From the NCBI RefSeq assembly GCF_000160855.1, contig NZ_GG700752.1, positions 132,704-158,477 on the forward strand: a stretch of DNA of 25,774 bases, written 5' to 3'. Every line of letters starts with the position of its first letter. Within the stretch, counting starts at the first letter, position 1. The position numbers and the translations under genes are program-made. Below are positions 1-7,964 of this stretch, in pieces. This stretch comes from Lactobacillus helveticus DSM 20075 = CGMCC 1.1877 (lineage in GTDB: Bacteria; Bacillota; Bacilli; Lactobacillales; Lactobacillaceae). The notes beneath the pieces were generated by a model. It saw only the letters and a program-made list of their open reading frames with translations. It had not been told where the DNA came from and did not search any database.

Positions 1-18
1 TTACTTGAGGGAGAAATA

Positions 19-171
19 ATGGATAAGAAAACAAAAATTGATTCTCGGGGCAAACGCGTCGGTATGTTTGTCTTGAAAACAATTATTTATTTTGGAATCC
101 TGATGGCCCTTATTTATTTGTATGAATATAGTGGACTTACTTCAGTTCATTACATTTACAACGAATTTTAA
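19..171 (+). CDS. dltX: DltX, small membrane protein of the D-alanylation machinery
   Basis: This 50-residue protein is first in the dlt operon, with ATG at 19 behind a GAGGGAG ribosome site and a stop at 169-171. It has a basic N-terminus (DKKTK, RGKR), one membrane segment at about residues 15-35, and a short outward-facing C-terminal tail ending YIYNEF. From published work on the family, DltX is a small partner of DltB and DltD whose C-terminal aromatic motif, with a conserved tyrosine, takes part in passing D-alanine across the membrane. Here the first aromatic position of the FxYxxF-like motif is Y rather than F. It sits 15 bp before dltA, so it is almost certainly co-transcribed. The operon promoter lies upstream of the window. 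Size, position and tail together make the call secure. Confidence 0.92.
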   Translation: MDKKTKIDSRGKRVGMFVLKTIIYFGILMALIYLYEYSGLTSVHYIYNEF

Positions 172-186
172 GGTAGGTGCTGTCAC

Positions 187-1701
187 ATGATTCAAGATGT
201 TATTAAGAGAATAGACGAGATAGCTGAACAAGAACCAGATCGTGTTGTTTACGACTATCTTGGTAAAACCAATACATATGGCGAACTTAAGCAGCGTTCT
301 AATGCGTGGGCACACAAGATTGCTGCTATGGATATTCCGGATCATGCCCCAATCATGATCTGGGGCGGTCAAACTTTTGAAGTGATCGCTAGTTTCCTTG
401 GCTGTGTTAAGTCAGGTCACGCATATATTCCAATTGCTAGCTACTCAAACGCTGAACGTTTGACTATGATCCAAGACGTTTCAAAATCACCAATGGTTTT
501 GGAAATTGATCCATTACCAGATGTTGATTTATCTGACGTTCAAGTACTTAAGGCTAGTGAAGTTGAAGACGGTGACTTTACTGTTAATGAAGATGACTTT
601 GTCGAAGGTGACGATAATTACTACATTATCTTTACCTCTGGTACAACTGGTAAGCCTAAGGGTGTACAAATTAGTCATGACAATTTGCTTAGTTTCGTAA
701 ACTGGGAATTATCAGACTTTAATTTGCCAGAAAATCCAAGTTTCTTGGCACAAGCACCATATTCTTTCGACTTATCAGTTATGAGTCTTTACCCAGCACT
801 TGTTTCTGCTGGTAAGTTAGTGGTACTTCCACATGATGTTACCCAAAACTTTGGCCAATTGTTCCAAACTTTGCCAAAGATGCAATTTAACGTATGGGTA
901 TCTACACCATCATTTGCACAAATGTGCTTCTTGGATAAGACCTTTGATAGTGAACATCACCCAGATTTGACTCACTTCTTATTCTGTGGGGAAGAATTGC
1001 CACATAGTGAAGCAGACATGCTTAAGAAGAAATTCCCTGCTAGTCATATTTTCAATACTTATGGTCCAACTGAAACTACAGTTGCCGTTACTCAAGTTGA
1101 AATTACTGATGAAGTACTTGAAAAGTATGATCGTTTGCCAATTGGTAAAGTAAAAGAAGATACTGAAATTACAATTGATACTTCAAAGGGTGATAAGCCT
1201 GGCGAAGGTGAAATCATTATTAGCGGTCCAAGCGTTTCAAAGGGCTACATGAATAACCCAGAAAAAACAGAAGCTGCTTTCTTCCATGAAGATGGTAAAA
1301 AGTATGCTAGCTACCGCAGTGGGGATGCCGGATTCTTTAACGGCGATATGCTCTTTTATCGTGGTAGAATTGACTTCCAAATCAAGTTCAATGGTTACAG
1401 AATCGAACTTGAAGAAATCAACTTCTACTTAACTAAGAACAAATACGTTCGTTATGGCGTTGCGGTTCCTAAATATAGTAAAGATCACACTGTTAAGCAG
1501 ATCGTTGCAGAAATCGAATTGAAGCAAGGCGTAGCGCATCAACATTCAGAAGCTGCCTTAACTAAGGAGATTCGTGAAGATTTGGCTAAGAATGTTATGC
1601 CTTACATGATTCCACAACGTTTTGTTTACCAAGATAAATTGCCAATTTCACAAAACGGCAAGGTAGACATCAAGGCGGTTATTAAGGAGGTTAATAAGTA
1701 G
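187..1701 (+). CDS. dltA: D-alanine--D-alanyl carrier protein ligase DltA
   Basis: This 504-residue cytoplasmic adenylating enzyme activates D-alanine with ATP and loads it on the phosphopantetheine arm of DltC, the first step of teichoic-acid D-alanylation. Visible motifs of the ANL superfamily are the phosphate loop TSGTTGKPKG at residues 150-159, the A5-type NTYGPTETT, the A7-type RSGDAGFF, and the C-terminal NGKVD with the catalytic lysine at residue 492. The length is normal for the family. The ATG follows an AGGTAGGT-like ribosome site. The stop overlaps the GTG start of dltB by one base, which suggests translational coupling. There are no signs of decay. Confidence 0.98.
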   Translation: MIQDVIKRIDEIAEQEPDRVVYDYLGKTNTYGELKQRSNAWAHKIAAMDIPDHAPIMIWGGQTFEVIASFLGCVKSGHAYIPIASYSNAERLTMIQDVSKSPMVLEIDPLPDVDLSDVQVLKASEVEDGDFTVNEDDFVEGDDNYYIIFTSGTTGKPKGVQISHDNLLSFVNWELSDFNLPENPSFLAQAPYSFDLSVMSLYPALVSAGKLVVLPHDVTQNFGQLFQTLPKMQFNVWVSTPSFAQMCFLDKTFDSEHHPDLTHFLFCGEELPHSEADMLKKKFPASHIFNTYGPTETTVAVTQVEITDEVLEKYDRLPIGKVKEDTEITIDTSKGDKPGEGEIIISGPSVSKGYMNNPEKTEAAFFHEDGKKYASYRSGDAGFFNGDMLFYRGRIDFQIKFNGYRIELEEINFYLTKNKYVRYGVAVPKYSKDHTVKQIVAEIELKQGVAHQHSEAALTKEIREDLAKNVMPYMIPQRFVYQDKLPISQNGKVDIKAVIKEVNK

Positions 1702-2939
1702 TGAATTTCAATTTCATTAACTTACAACCTTACTCAAATCCGCAATATTTCGTTTACTTGATGATTGCATTAATTCCAATCATTTTGGGATTATACTTCG
1801 GTCATCGTTTCAAGACATATGAAGCAATTTTCTCAATTGTTTTCTTATTCTTGATTTTTGATGGTAGTCACTGGCAGCAAGGGGTTAACTTATTAATCTG
1901 GCTGGTTTATGAGTTTATCTTGACCTTTGCATATCAGTATTATCGTCATCACGGTAAAAATAAGACTTGGGTATTTAGCTTAGCAGTAATTTTGGCAATT
2001 ATTCCATTAGCTGCAGTTAAGTATTTGACAGCTTTCCCTGATAATTCCATTGGCTTTGTAATTGGGTTCTTAGGTATTTCATATGTAACCTTTAAGAATG
2101 TCCAAGTTATCATGGAAATGCGTGATGGTGCGATTAAGAAGGTAGATCCTGTAACTTATGCAAGATTCTTGCTCTTCTTCCCAACCATTTCATCAGGTCC
2201 TATTGATCGTTACCGTAGATTTAAGAAGGATTATGAAAAGGTTCCTACAAGGGATGCATATATTACTGACTTACAATATGCAGTAAGATATTTATTCCAA
2301 GGCTTTTTATACAAATTTGTTATTGGTTGGTTCTTTGGAACTTACTGGTTGCCAAAGATCACTGCCGCTGCATTAGCAGTTGGTAATGCAAATGGTGGTT
2401 TGAAGCTTTCATGGTGGGTACTTGCTTACATGTATTGTTACAGCATGTACTTGTTCTTTGACTTTGCAGGTTATTCACTATTTGCCGTATCAATTTCATA
2501 CTTCATGGGCATTCATACCCCAATGAACTTCAATAAGCCATTTATTTCTAAGAACATTAAAGATTTCTGGAACCGTTGGCATATGACTTTGTCATTCTGG
2601 TTCCGTGACTACATCTACATGCGATTCACTTTCCTTGCAATAAAGAAAAAATTGTTTAAGAATCGAAATAGATTGTCACAAGTTTCTTATTTCTTGCTCT
2701 TCTTAATCATGGGCTTTTGGCACGGACTTACTTGGTACTACATTGTTTACGGTATTTTCCATGCCGCAGCAATCTGTATCAACGATGCTTGGCTCAGATT
2801 TAAGATAAAGCATAAGAAACAAATTCCACATAATAAGTTTACTGAATGGTTCGCCATTTTCCTGACTTTCAACGTAGTTTGCTTCAGTTTCTTGATTTTC
2901 TCAGGATTTCTTAGTCAACTATGGTTTGGTTGGAAATAA
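1701..2939 (+). CDS. dltB: DltB, MBOAT-family D-alanyl transferase membrane protein
   Basis: This 412-residue polytopic membrane protein belongs to the membrane-bound O-acyltransferase family. It carries the MBOAT hallmark NRWHMTLSFWFRDY and the GFWHG motif whose histidine, at about residue 341, is the conserved catalytic one. In known systems DltB receives D-alanine from DltC on the cytoplasmic side and moves it outward with DltX and DltD. The start is GTG at 1701, sharing its first base with the dltA stop, and this overlap supports the start choice. Length and topology, with about ten or more hydrophobic segments, match the family. A 58-bp gap containing a TATAAT-like hexamer (2945-2950) precedes dltC, but no convincing -35 accompanies it. 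Confidence 0.97.
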   Translation: MNFNFINLQPYSNPQYFVYLMIALIPIILGLYFGHRFKTYEAIFSIVFLFLIFDGSHWQQGVNLLIWLVYEFILTFAYQYYRHHGKNKTWVFSLAVILAIIPLAAVKYLTAFPDNSIGFVIGFLGISYVTFKNVQVIMEMRDGAIKKVDPVTYARFLLFFPTISSGPIDRYRRFKKDYEKVPTRDAYITDLQYAVRYLFQGFLYKFVIGWFFGTYWLPKITAAALAVGNANGGLKLSWWVLAYMYCYSMYLFFDFAGYSLFAVSISYFMGIHTPMNFNKPFISKNIKDFWNRWHMTLSFWFRDYIYMRFTFLAIKKKLFKNRNRLSQVSYFLLFLIMGFWHGLTWYYIVYGIFHAAAICINDAWLRFKIKHKKQIPHNKFTEWFAIFLTFNVVCFSFLIFSGFLSQLWFGWK

Positions 2940-2997
2940 GCTTATATAATATGGAATGATATTAATTAAGTATTTGTGTTGAATAGAGGTATTAATT

Positions 2998-3237
2998 ATG
3001 GACACTAAACAAGGCGTATTAGATATTTTAAACGATTTAACTGGTGAAGATTTATCAGATCAAATGGATGAAAACATCTTTGACAATGGTTTGATGGACT
3101 CAATGGCAAGTGTACAAATGCTTTTGAGCTTACAAGAAAAATTTGATATTGATGTTCCTGTTTCAGAATTCAACCGTGCTGAATGGGATACTCCAAATAA
3201 GATTGTTGCAAAGGTGGAAAGCTTAGAAAATGAGTAA
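2998..3237 (+). CDS. dltC: D-alanyl carrier protein DltC
   Basis: This 79-residue acidic acyl-carrier-type protein has the phosphopantetheine attachment motif LMDSM with serine 35. It accepts D-alanine from DltA as a thioester and delivers it to DltB at the membrane. The ATG at 2998 is preceded by a GAGG ribosome site about 9 bases upstream. The end overlaps dltD by 8 bases, consistent with coupled translation. Size and motif leave little doubt. Confidence 0.97.
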   Translation: MDTKQGVLDILNDLTGEDLSDQMDENIFDNGLMDSMASVQMLLSLQEKFDIDVPVSEFNRAEWDTPNKIVAKVESLENE

Positions 3238-4516
3238 TAAACGCCGGCTGTGGCAAATTTTTGGCCCAGTTATTTGCGCTTTTATCCTTTTATTAGTTGT
3301 ATTCCTTATTCCCTGGGAAAGAACTTTTTCTAAGCAAACAATCTATGAAGCCGCTGTTTCACAAAATACTACTGTCTTTAAAGGCAGTACAATGAAGCAA
3401 GAAGCTTTTAATGACGGTTATGTGCCTTTCTATGGTTCAAGTGAATTGTCAAGATTTGACCCATTGCACCCTAGTGTAATTACGGAAAAGTATCATAGAA
3501 ATTACCGTCCGTTCTTGCTTGGTGGTCCAGGTAGTCAATCTTTGGCTCAATTTTTGGGGATGCAAGGCACAGCTAAGCAACTTAAGAATAAAAAGGCTGT
3601 TGTGATTATTTCACCACAATGGTTTACCAAAAAGGGTCAAGATCCTAATGCCTTTGCTTTGTATTATTCACCACTTCAAGCATGCAATTTCTTGTTAAGT
3701 GCTAAGAATAATAAGACTGACCGTTACGCTGCTAAGCGTTTGCTTGAAATGCCAGACGTTAAGGGCGAAATCAAGAATAGTCTTCAACAAATTGCGGAAG
3801 GCAAGAAACTAACTACTTTCCAAAAGTTTTACTTAAATAATCGTCGCAGAATGTTGAGTAATGAAGATAACTTCTTCAGTGCATTCCAATTGCGCGATCG
3901 TGTAAATAAGATTCAAAAGAAAGCAAAAGTTTTACCAAGTGCATATTCTGTTAAGGCTTTGAATAAGGTTGCTGCAGAACAAGCTGCAATGCATACTAAT
4001 TCAAATAACTTAGGAATTGACAATACTTTCTATAGAACTCGTTTGCCTAAGAAGGTATTGAAGCGTTTGAAAGGTAGTCAACGTCATTTCGACTATGTCC
4101 ATTCAGTTGAATATGGTGACTTCCAATTGATGCTTGAACAATTTGCTAAGCAACACACTAATGTATTATTCATTATTCCTCCAATTAACGGAAAATGGAT
4201 GAAGTACACTGGTTTATCAGAAAAAATGTACCAGGAATCTGTTGCTAAAATTGAACACCAACTGGTTAACCAAGGCTTTGAAAATGTAGTTGATCTTTCA
4301 AAACGTGGCAATGAAAAGTACTTCATGGAAGATACTATTCACTTAGGTTGGAAAGGATGGGTTGCAGTTGATCAAGCTGTTAAGCCATTCATGGAATTAC
4401 CAAATAGACGCTACAACTACTACATGTCTAACTACTACTACTCCAAGAAGTGGCAGAATAAAGACGATGTTAAGAGCGTTGATTTGACTAATAAGAACAG
4501 TTTAAAAGCAAAGTAG
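3230..4516 (+). CDS. dltD: DltD, D-alanyl transfer protein
   Basis: This 428-residue protein has one N-terminal membrane anchor (residues about 9-29) after a basic NKRR start, followed by an extracellular SGNH-like esterase/transferase domain. The catalytic-block sequences GSSELSRFDP near residue 68 and DTIHLGWKGW near residue 370 contain the expected serine, aspartate and histidine. In known systems DltD completes transfer of D-alanine to lipoteichoic acid outside the membrane. The gene begins inside dltC, and its TAG stop shares a base with the GTG of the next gene, so the operon is tightly packed. No truncation is seen. Confidence 0.96.
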   Translation: MSNKRRLWQIFGPVICAFILLLVVFLIPWERTFSKQTIYEAAVSQNTTVFKGSTMKQEAFNDGYVPFYGSSELSRFDPLHPSVITEKYHRNYRPFLLGGPGSQSLAQFLGMQGTAKQLKNKKAVVIISPQWFTKKGQDPNAFALYYSPLQACNFLLSAKNNKTDRYAAKRLLEMPDVKGEIKNSLQQIAEGKKLTTFQKFYLNNRRRMLSNEDNFFSAFQLRDRVNKIQKKAKVLPSAYSVKALNKVAAEQAAMHTNSNNLGIDNTFYRTRLPKKVLKRLKGSQRHFDYVHSVEYGDFQLMLEQFAKQHTNVLFIIPPINGKWMKYTGLSEKMYQESVAKIEHQLVNQGFENVVDLSKRGNEKYFMEDTIHLGWKGWVAVDQAVKPFMELPNRRYNYYMSNYYYSKKWQNKDDVKSVDLTNKNSLKAK

Positions 4517-5460
4517 TGCGCCAGGCTATTGATCGTTTAGGCATTAAAGGCTCTGTCTTGGTAACAAGCAACAGAAAACCTTTACTTGAGTACGCTACAA
4601 ATAATAGTACTGACACTAGTTATTTGATTAATTCAGTGCAAAAATCAATGACTGCTGCGATGGTTATGCGTGAGGTGCAAAAGGGAAAGCTGAAACTAGA
4701 TGATCCGCTTTCCAAGTTTTACCCTAACGTAGATGGTGCAGATAATGTCAAGATTAGCAACTTGTTAACCATGACTTCTGGATTAGATCTAGAAACCGAT
4801 CAGCAATTGGGGACACCGAAATTTATTTCTGATGAAGCTAATATTGCTCACGATGCAAAATACACCGTGTTTGACGGAAGAAAGTTAGGTAAGTGGCATT
4901 ATACTGCGGTGAACTATATTTACCTCTGCGGTATCTTGTCTAAGCTAGAACATAAGTCTTATGAAGAGCTATTCCGTGAGACTTACATCAAGCCGCTTAA
5001 GTTAAAGCAAACCGAATTTTTATGGTCAAGCATGGCTAAGCTGAAATCTGCTGGCTGGGTTCCAGGTTACGAAAGAAGTTCTGGTCAATTCATGAGAGTT
5101 GATCATGATCAGGCTGTGAAGGATGCACATAATGAATTAGGTGCAGGTTCTATTGTGATGTCTAATGCTGATTTAGCAAAAACGATTGAGTATATCCTAC
5201 ATGGTAAATTACTGACTAAAGAAAGCAGAAAAGTGCTCTTCAAGGGTAAGGCACCGTCATATTACAACGGCGGCTTTTACAACTTGAAGAAGTACAAGGC
5301 AGCGAATGGTGCTGGCGAAGGTTATTACACCTTTTTGCGTACTACCAAAGGTGCTAAGGATATGATTATTATTCAGGATAATCACACTACTCATGGTGAA
5401 TTTGGTAAGATTAAAAAGAAAGTAAACCGCATTATGTCGATAATGCTGCACTTTAATTAA
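4516..5460 (+). CDS. Serine hydrolase of the beta-lactamase/PBP-like family, DltE-like by context
   Basis: This 314-residue protein has the active-site tetrad S40-V-Q-K43 of class C beta-lactamase-like enzymes and a second-motif region around Y129 (YTAVNY). The surrounding segments LLTMTSGL and YEELFRETYIKPLKLKQTEF are typical of the family. It starts with GTG at 4516, overlapping the dltD stop by one base, and ends just before the operon terminator. In L. plantarum a related enzyme, DltE, encoded with dlt genes, removes D-alanine from lipoteichoic acid, and context suggests a similar role here. That is inference. Unlike extracellular relatives, no signal peptide or membrane anchor is visible. 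An in-frame TAA at 4492-4494 prevents a longer start, so the protein as read should stay in the cytoplasm. A lost N-terminus is possible. No strong ribosome site is seen, so coupling with dltD is likely. Confidence 0.85.
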   Translation: MRQAIDRLGIKGSVLVTSNRKPLLEYATNNSTDTSYLINSVQKSMTAAMVMREVQKGKLKLDDPLSKFYPNVDGADNVKISNLLTMTSGLDLETDQQLGTPKFISDEANIAHDAKYTVFDGRKLGKWHYTAVNYIYLCGILSKLEHKSYEELFRETYIKPLKLKQTEFLWSSMAKLKSAGWVPGYERSSGQFMRVDHDQAVKDAHNELGAGSIVMSNADLAKTIEYILHGKLLTKESRKVLFKGKAPSYYNGGFYNLKKYKAANGAGEGYYTFLRTTKGAKDMIIIQDNHTTHGEFGKIKKKVNRIMSIMLHFN

Positions 5461-5464
5461 AGAG

Positions 5465-5494
5465 AAAAGACGAGGCGTTGAGCCTCGTCTTTTT
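5465..5494 (+). terminator. Rho-independent terminator of the dlt operon
   Basis: A 12-bp stem (arms 5465-5476 and 5482-5493) with a 5-base loop has the core GACGAGGC/GCCTCGTC followed by a T run. It lies immediately after the serine hydrolase stop and closes the dlt transcription unit. Its A-rich left flank means it could also work in reverse. Confidence 0.93.
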
Positions 5495-5671
5495 GTATGT
5501 AAACAGGTTGATATATTAAAGTGTGCAAAAGAGTATCTTGCTTTATAATTTAATTGTAGTCAATATGTTCAAAAAGGATGGATGGGTAACAACTTCTAAT
5601 CCTCCACCAATAATAATATTTAAAATAAATTTTTTAAATGTCATTTTCATAATAGGAGTTTCCTTTCATAG

Positions 5672-5935
5672 ATGGTTTATCAAAGTTATAATTTTGGCAG
5701 TAAATTTAAAGAACTGAGAAGAAGTAAGGGAATAAGTATAGAAAAAGTTGCCAAGGATATTACTTCAAAATCCCATTTAAGCAATTGGAAAAATGGAAAA
5801 GCAACATTAGATATAATTGTCTTCGTAAAATTGTTGAGCAGAATTAATATACAGCCTGCTGAATTTTTTAAGATTATGAGGTTTATGAATTACACGCATA
5901 TACTGATGACATTGTTGAAATGTATGCTAATTTAG
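5672..5935 (+). pseudogene. Rgg/MutR-type helix-turn-helix N-terminal fragment, frameshifted
   Basis: The first ~70 residues form an XRE/Rgg-type DNA-binding domain: FGSKFKELRRSKGISIEKVAK, then SHLSNWKNGKATLDI and a PAEFF ending. After PAEFF the frame turns into an unlikely tail (residues 70-87). One base missing near the run TTTTTTAA (5864-5871) would restore a smooth continuation reading KDYEVYELHAYTDDIVEMYANLG. That continuation runs directly in frame into the CPBP protein at 5920. Either a fused HTH-protease gene has lost one base, or the remains of a regulator lie upstream of the protease. Complete Rgg proteins are about 280 residues with a C-terminal peptide-binding repeat domain, and nothing of that domain is seen. 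The ATG at 5672 is 12 bases from a GGAG, a loose fit. Confidence 0.65.
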
Positions 5936-6627
5936 GAGCACTTGCATTTTTAATAGCCGCTTGCTACATGACTTACTGCTGGGATCATAGACTAAATCCA
6001 AATTTAAAATTTAAGACTAGCTCAAATTGGTCATATTTAGTTTTAACAGTTTTAATAATTTTCGTGATTTGGGATATTTTATGGAATATTTGTTCAGGGG
6101 CAATGTCAAGATTTATTAGCCAAGCATTCCTGCAATCATCGTTTTGTGTTGCTTGGAAACCGTTCTTTGATGCTATTTCTACAGGAGTTTCAGAAGAAAC
6201 TTTCAGATATTTGTCTATCGTTACACTGTTAGAATGTCTTAAGGAAACTAAACATCAAGTAACATTTGTAGTTATTATCAGCGCAATGATTTTTGGAGCC
6301 TTTCATTTGCTTAATGTGATGGATGAACCATTTATTGCTGCTATTTCCCAGGTAATTATGGCTTTTGTAAGAGGTCTTGTTTGGGCAATTATTTATCTTT
6401 ATACAGGAAAACTCTGGGCTATGATGATAATTCATGGTATGTATGATTACTTCATGTTTTTACAACCAATAGGTATTTCGACGAGCAATAGCATTTTTAT
6501 AATTTATTGTGTGATAGAAGTCATCATTCCAATTTTGTTAACTATTTGGATGTTAACCGGTAAGCGTTATAAAGTTTTACAAGCAAATGCTAGAAGAATA
6601 ATGCTTAGACAGAATTTTAGTTTTTAG
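5920..6627 (+). CDS. CPBP-family intramembrane protease (Abi-like)
   Basis: This 235-residue polytopic membrane protein has about six or seven hydrophobic segments. CPBP motifs are present: an EE...R pair (E92, E93, R96), FGAFH with H129, and HGMYD with H172 and D176. The family includes Rce1-like glutamic proteases, and in lactic acid bacteria members are often linked to bacteriocin self-immunity or peptide processing. The substrate here is unknown. The first motif reads EExxR rather than the common EExxxR. The ATG at 5920 has no good ribosome site, and the same frame continues upstream into sequence that joins the HTH fragment, so the true N-terminus may lie there. The next gene begins 14 bp downstream, suggesting an operon with the small membrane proteins. 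Confidence 0.75.
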   Translation: MYANLGALAFLIAACYMTYCWDHRLNPNLKFKTSSNWSYLVLTVLIIFVIWDILWNICSGAMSRFISQAFLQSSFCVAWKPFFDAISTGVSEETFRYLSIVTLLECLKETKHQVTFVVIISAMIFGAFHLLNVMDEPFIAAISQVIMAFVRGLVWAIIYLYTGKLWAMMIIHGMYDYFMFLQPIGISTSNSIFIIYCVIEVIIPILLTIWMLTGKRYKVLQANARRIMLRQNFSF

Positions 6628-6641
6628 AAAGTGCCAATATT

Positions 6642-7031
6642 ATGATTGATTGGGTAATGATTGGTTTTTATACCGTTATGTTGTTACTAGGTGTTTGGCA
6701 ATTATATCGCGTGTATGGCTTCTATAAATGGGATAAAAAAGCAAAGATATTACCGACAGCACCTGCTGTAATCTTTTATGGGGGATATTTTGGCGTGGTT
6801 TTGATATTGACATCAATAACTTTTATGACGGGAATTACTAATATTAAATTTGGTCACACTTTTTATGTAATTGTAGGAATATTATTAATGCTCGCAGCTT
6901 TGGCAATTTTTAGACGTGGTAGAAAAATGTCAAAGAAATTGAAAAAAGATGACAGTAATCTTGAAGTGGTTCAAACTTACTTAATCGCTTTTGTGTTACT
7001 GTTTACAGGATTTCTGAACTTTTTTAAGTGA
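6642..7031 (+). CDS. Small four-segment membrane protein, first of three tandem paralogues
   Basis: This 129-residue hydrophobic protein is of unknown function. Predicted membrane segments lie at about residues 5-22, 42-64, 70-92 and 110-127, with a basic loop (RRGRKMSKKLKK) between the third and fourth. The motif GVWQLYRVY near residue 17 recurs as GILQLYLTY in the next gene, and the whole layout is shared, so the two are paralogues. It is the only intact copy of the three. It lies 14 bp after the CPBP gene and 4 bp before the second copy. An immunity or accessory role is possible from context with a CPBP protease, but nothing in the sequence proves it. Confidence 0.7.
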   Translation: MIDWVMIGFYTVMLLLGVWQLYRVYGFYKWDKKAKILPTAPAVIFYGGYFGVVLILTSITFMTGITNIKFGHTFYVIVGILLMLAALAIFRRGRKMSKKLKKDDSNLEVVQTYLIAFVLLFTGFLNFFK

Positions 7032-7035
7032 AAGT

Positions 7036-7443
7036 GTGGAGAAAATGGTAATTATCATTATTTCTCTAGTTTTAATTCTTTTAGGAATTTTGCAGCTTTA
7101 CTTGACGTACCGATATTCACAAAATATTAAAAAATTGAAGATTCGTCCGACTACAGCTCCGTTTGCAATTTGGAGTGGCGTTGTTTTTGGTATTTTCTTT
7201 ATTGTTTCCCCAATTTTAGTAATGATTGGAAATGTAAAAGCTATAAGTAATGCAGGGCATGTAATGTCGATTATTGGTGGTATTTTGTTCTGGATTGCTG
7301 CTATTTTTGCTCTTGTTAGAGCTAACAAAATGAGAAAACAACTAAAGACACAAAATAAGCCATTAATTAGTTCATGGTAAGTAATTGCGACTTATGCAAT
7401 TGTGATTGCTGCTGCAATTATGGGGTTATGTGCAATATTGTGA
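7036..7443 (+). pseudogene. Second small membrane paralogue, interrupted by a stop codon
   Basis: The open frame from GTG 7036 (or ATG 7045 after GTGGAG) runs 114 codons to a TAA at 7378-7380. It encodes three hydrophobic segments and a basic loop (ANKMRKQLKTQNK). Beyond the TAA the same frame continues for 20 codons and encodes another hydrophobic segment (VIATYAIVIAAAIMGLCAIL) before TGA at 7441-7443. This matches the position of the fourth segment in the upstream paralogue. The simplest reading is a single nonsense mutation that removed the last membrane helix. The shortened 114-residue protein (7036-7380) may still be made. Confidence 0.7.
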
Positions 7444-7494
7444 TCTAATTTTTAGGGGATAGATAGCAAATAGATTTTAGAAATTGCGAATATT

Positions 7495-7889
7495 ATGGCA
7501 ACTTTAGTTACATATGGTGTATTTGTTTTCATTGTAATAATGGGTATTGTTCAAATTCAGGTAAGTAATTCCGTCATGAAGCAAGCTGCTGGTAATAAAG
7601 GATATAATGCTGCCAACGTTGGATGCAATAGTAGAAGAATCGGATTATCATAGGCGTCGATCTGATTATCTTATGGTCTGCTAGCAATGCAAATAACGGT
7701 GCTATCTATAAGTGGACTGCAATTGTTGCAGGAATTTTTGTAGCAATTATTGGAATTTATAACGCTTGGCAAGTTCACAAAGTTATTAATGCTGAGCATC
7801 CCCTCAAAGAAGGCAAAAACGCGGGTCATCTTGCAATAGCAGTGTTACAAATTATCTTTGGCATTATTGCAATTATTTGTGGATTGTAA
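7495..7889 (+). pseudogene. Third small membrane paralogue, frameshifted
   Basis: ATG 7495 opens a frame reading MATLVTYGVFVFIVIMGIVQIQ and continuing to about residue 45, then ending at TAG 7651-7653. From about 7636 another frame takes over, encoding a conserved-looking membrane protein (NRIIIGVDLIILW, then an IYNAWQVHKVINAEHPLKEGK loop and a last hydrophobic segment) to TAA 7887-7889. Together these give the same four-segment plan as the two preceding genes, so it is a third paralogue broken by a frameshift (and a short garbled stretch) around 7610-7640. No ribosome site of note precedes it. It is probably not functional. Confidence 0.65.
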
Positions 7890-7929
7890 TTATCAAAATA
7901 ACAATCTGTATCAATCCGTGTCATTTTGC

Positions 7930-7958
7930 TTGTTTTTTATATTTTTGAATGCTAGAAT
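7930..7958 (+). promoter_or_regulatory. Strong extended -10 promoter for candidate small RNA
   Basis: TTGTTT (7930-7935), a 17-base spacer, and TAGAAT (7953-7958) preceded by TG at the extended -10 position. The predicted start of transcription is about 7964-7966, just before the left arm of the folded region. No reading frame follows at ribosome-site distance. Confidence 0.6.
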
Positions 7959-7964
7959 TTTCAT

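Noticed and set aside
142..372. Minus-strand frame of 76 codons over the start of dltA
   Set aside because: It lies fully against conserved dltX/dltA coding sequence and has no protein-like features.
2945..2950. TATAAT between dltB and dltC as an internal promoter
   Set aside because: No acceptable -35 at usual spacing, and such hexamers are frequent in AT-rich sequence.
5523..5717. 64-codon plus-strand frame before the HTH fragment
   Set aside because: Low-complexity AT-rich translation, no ribosome site, and it runs into the HTH gene in another frame.
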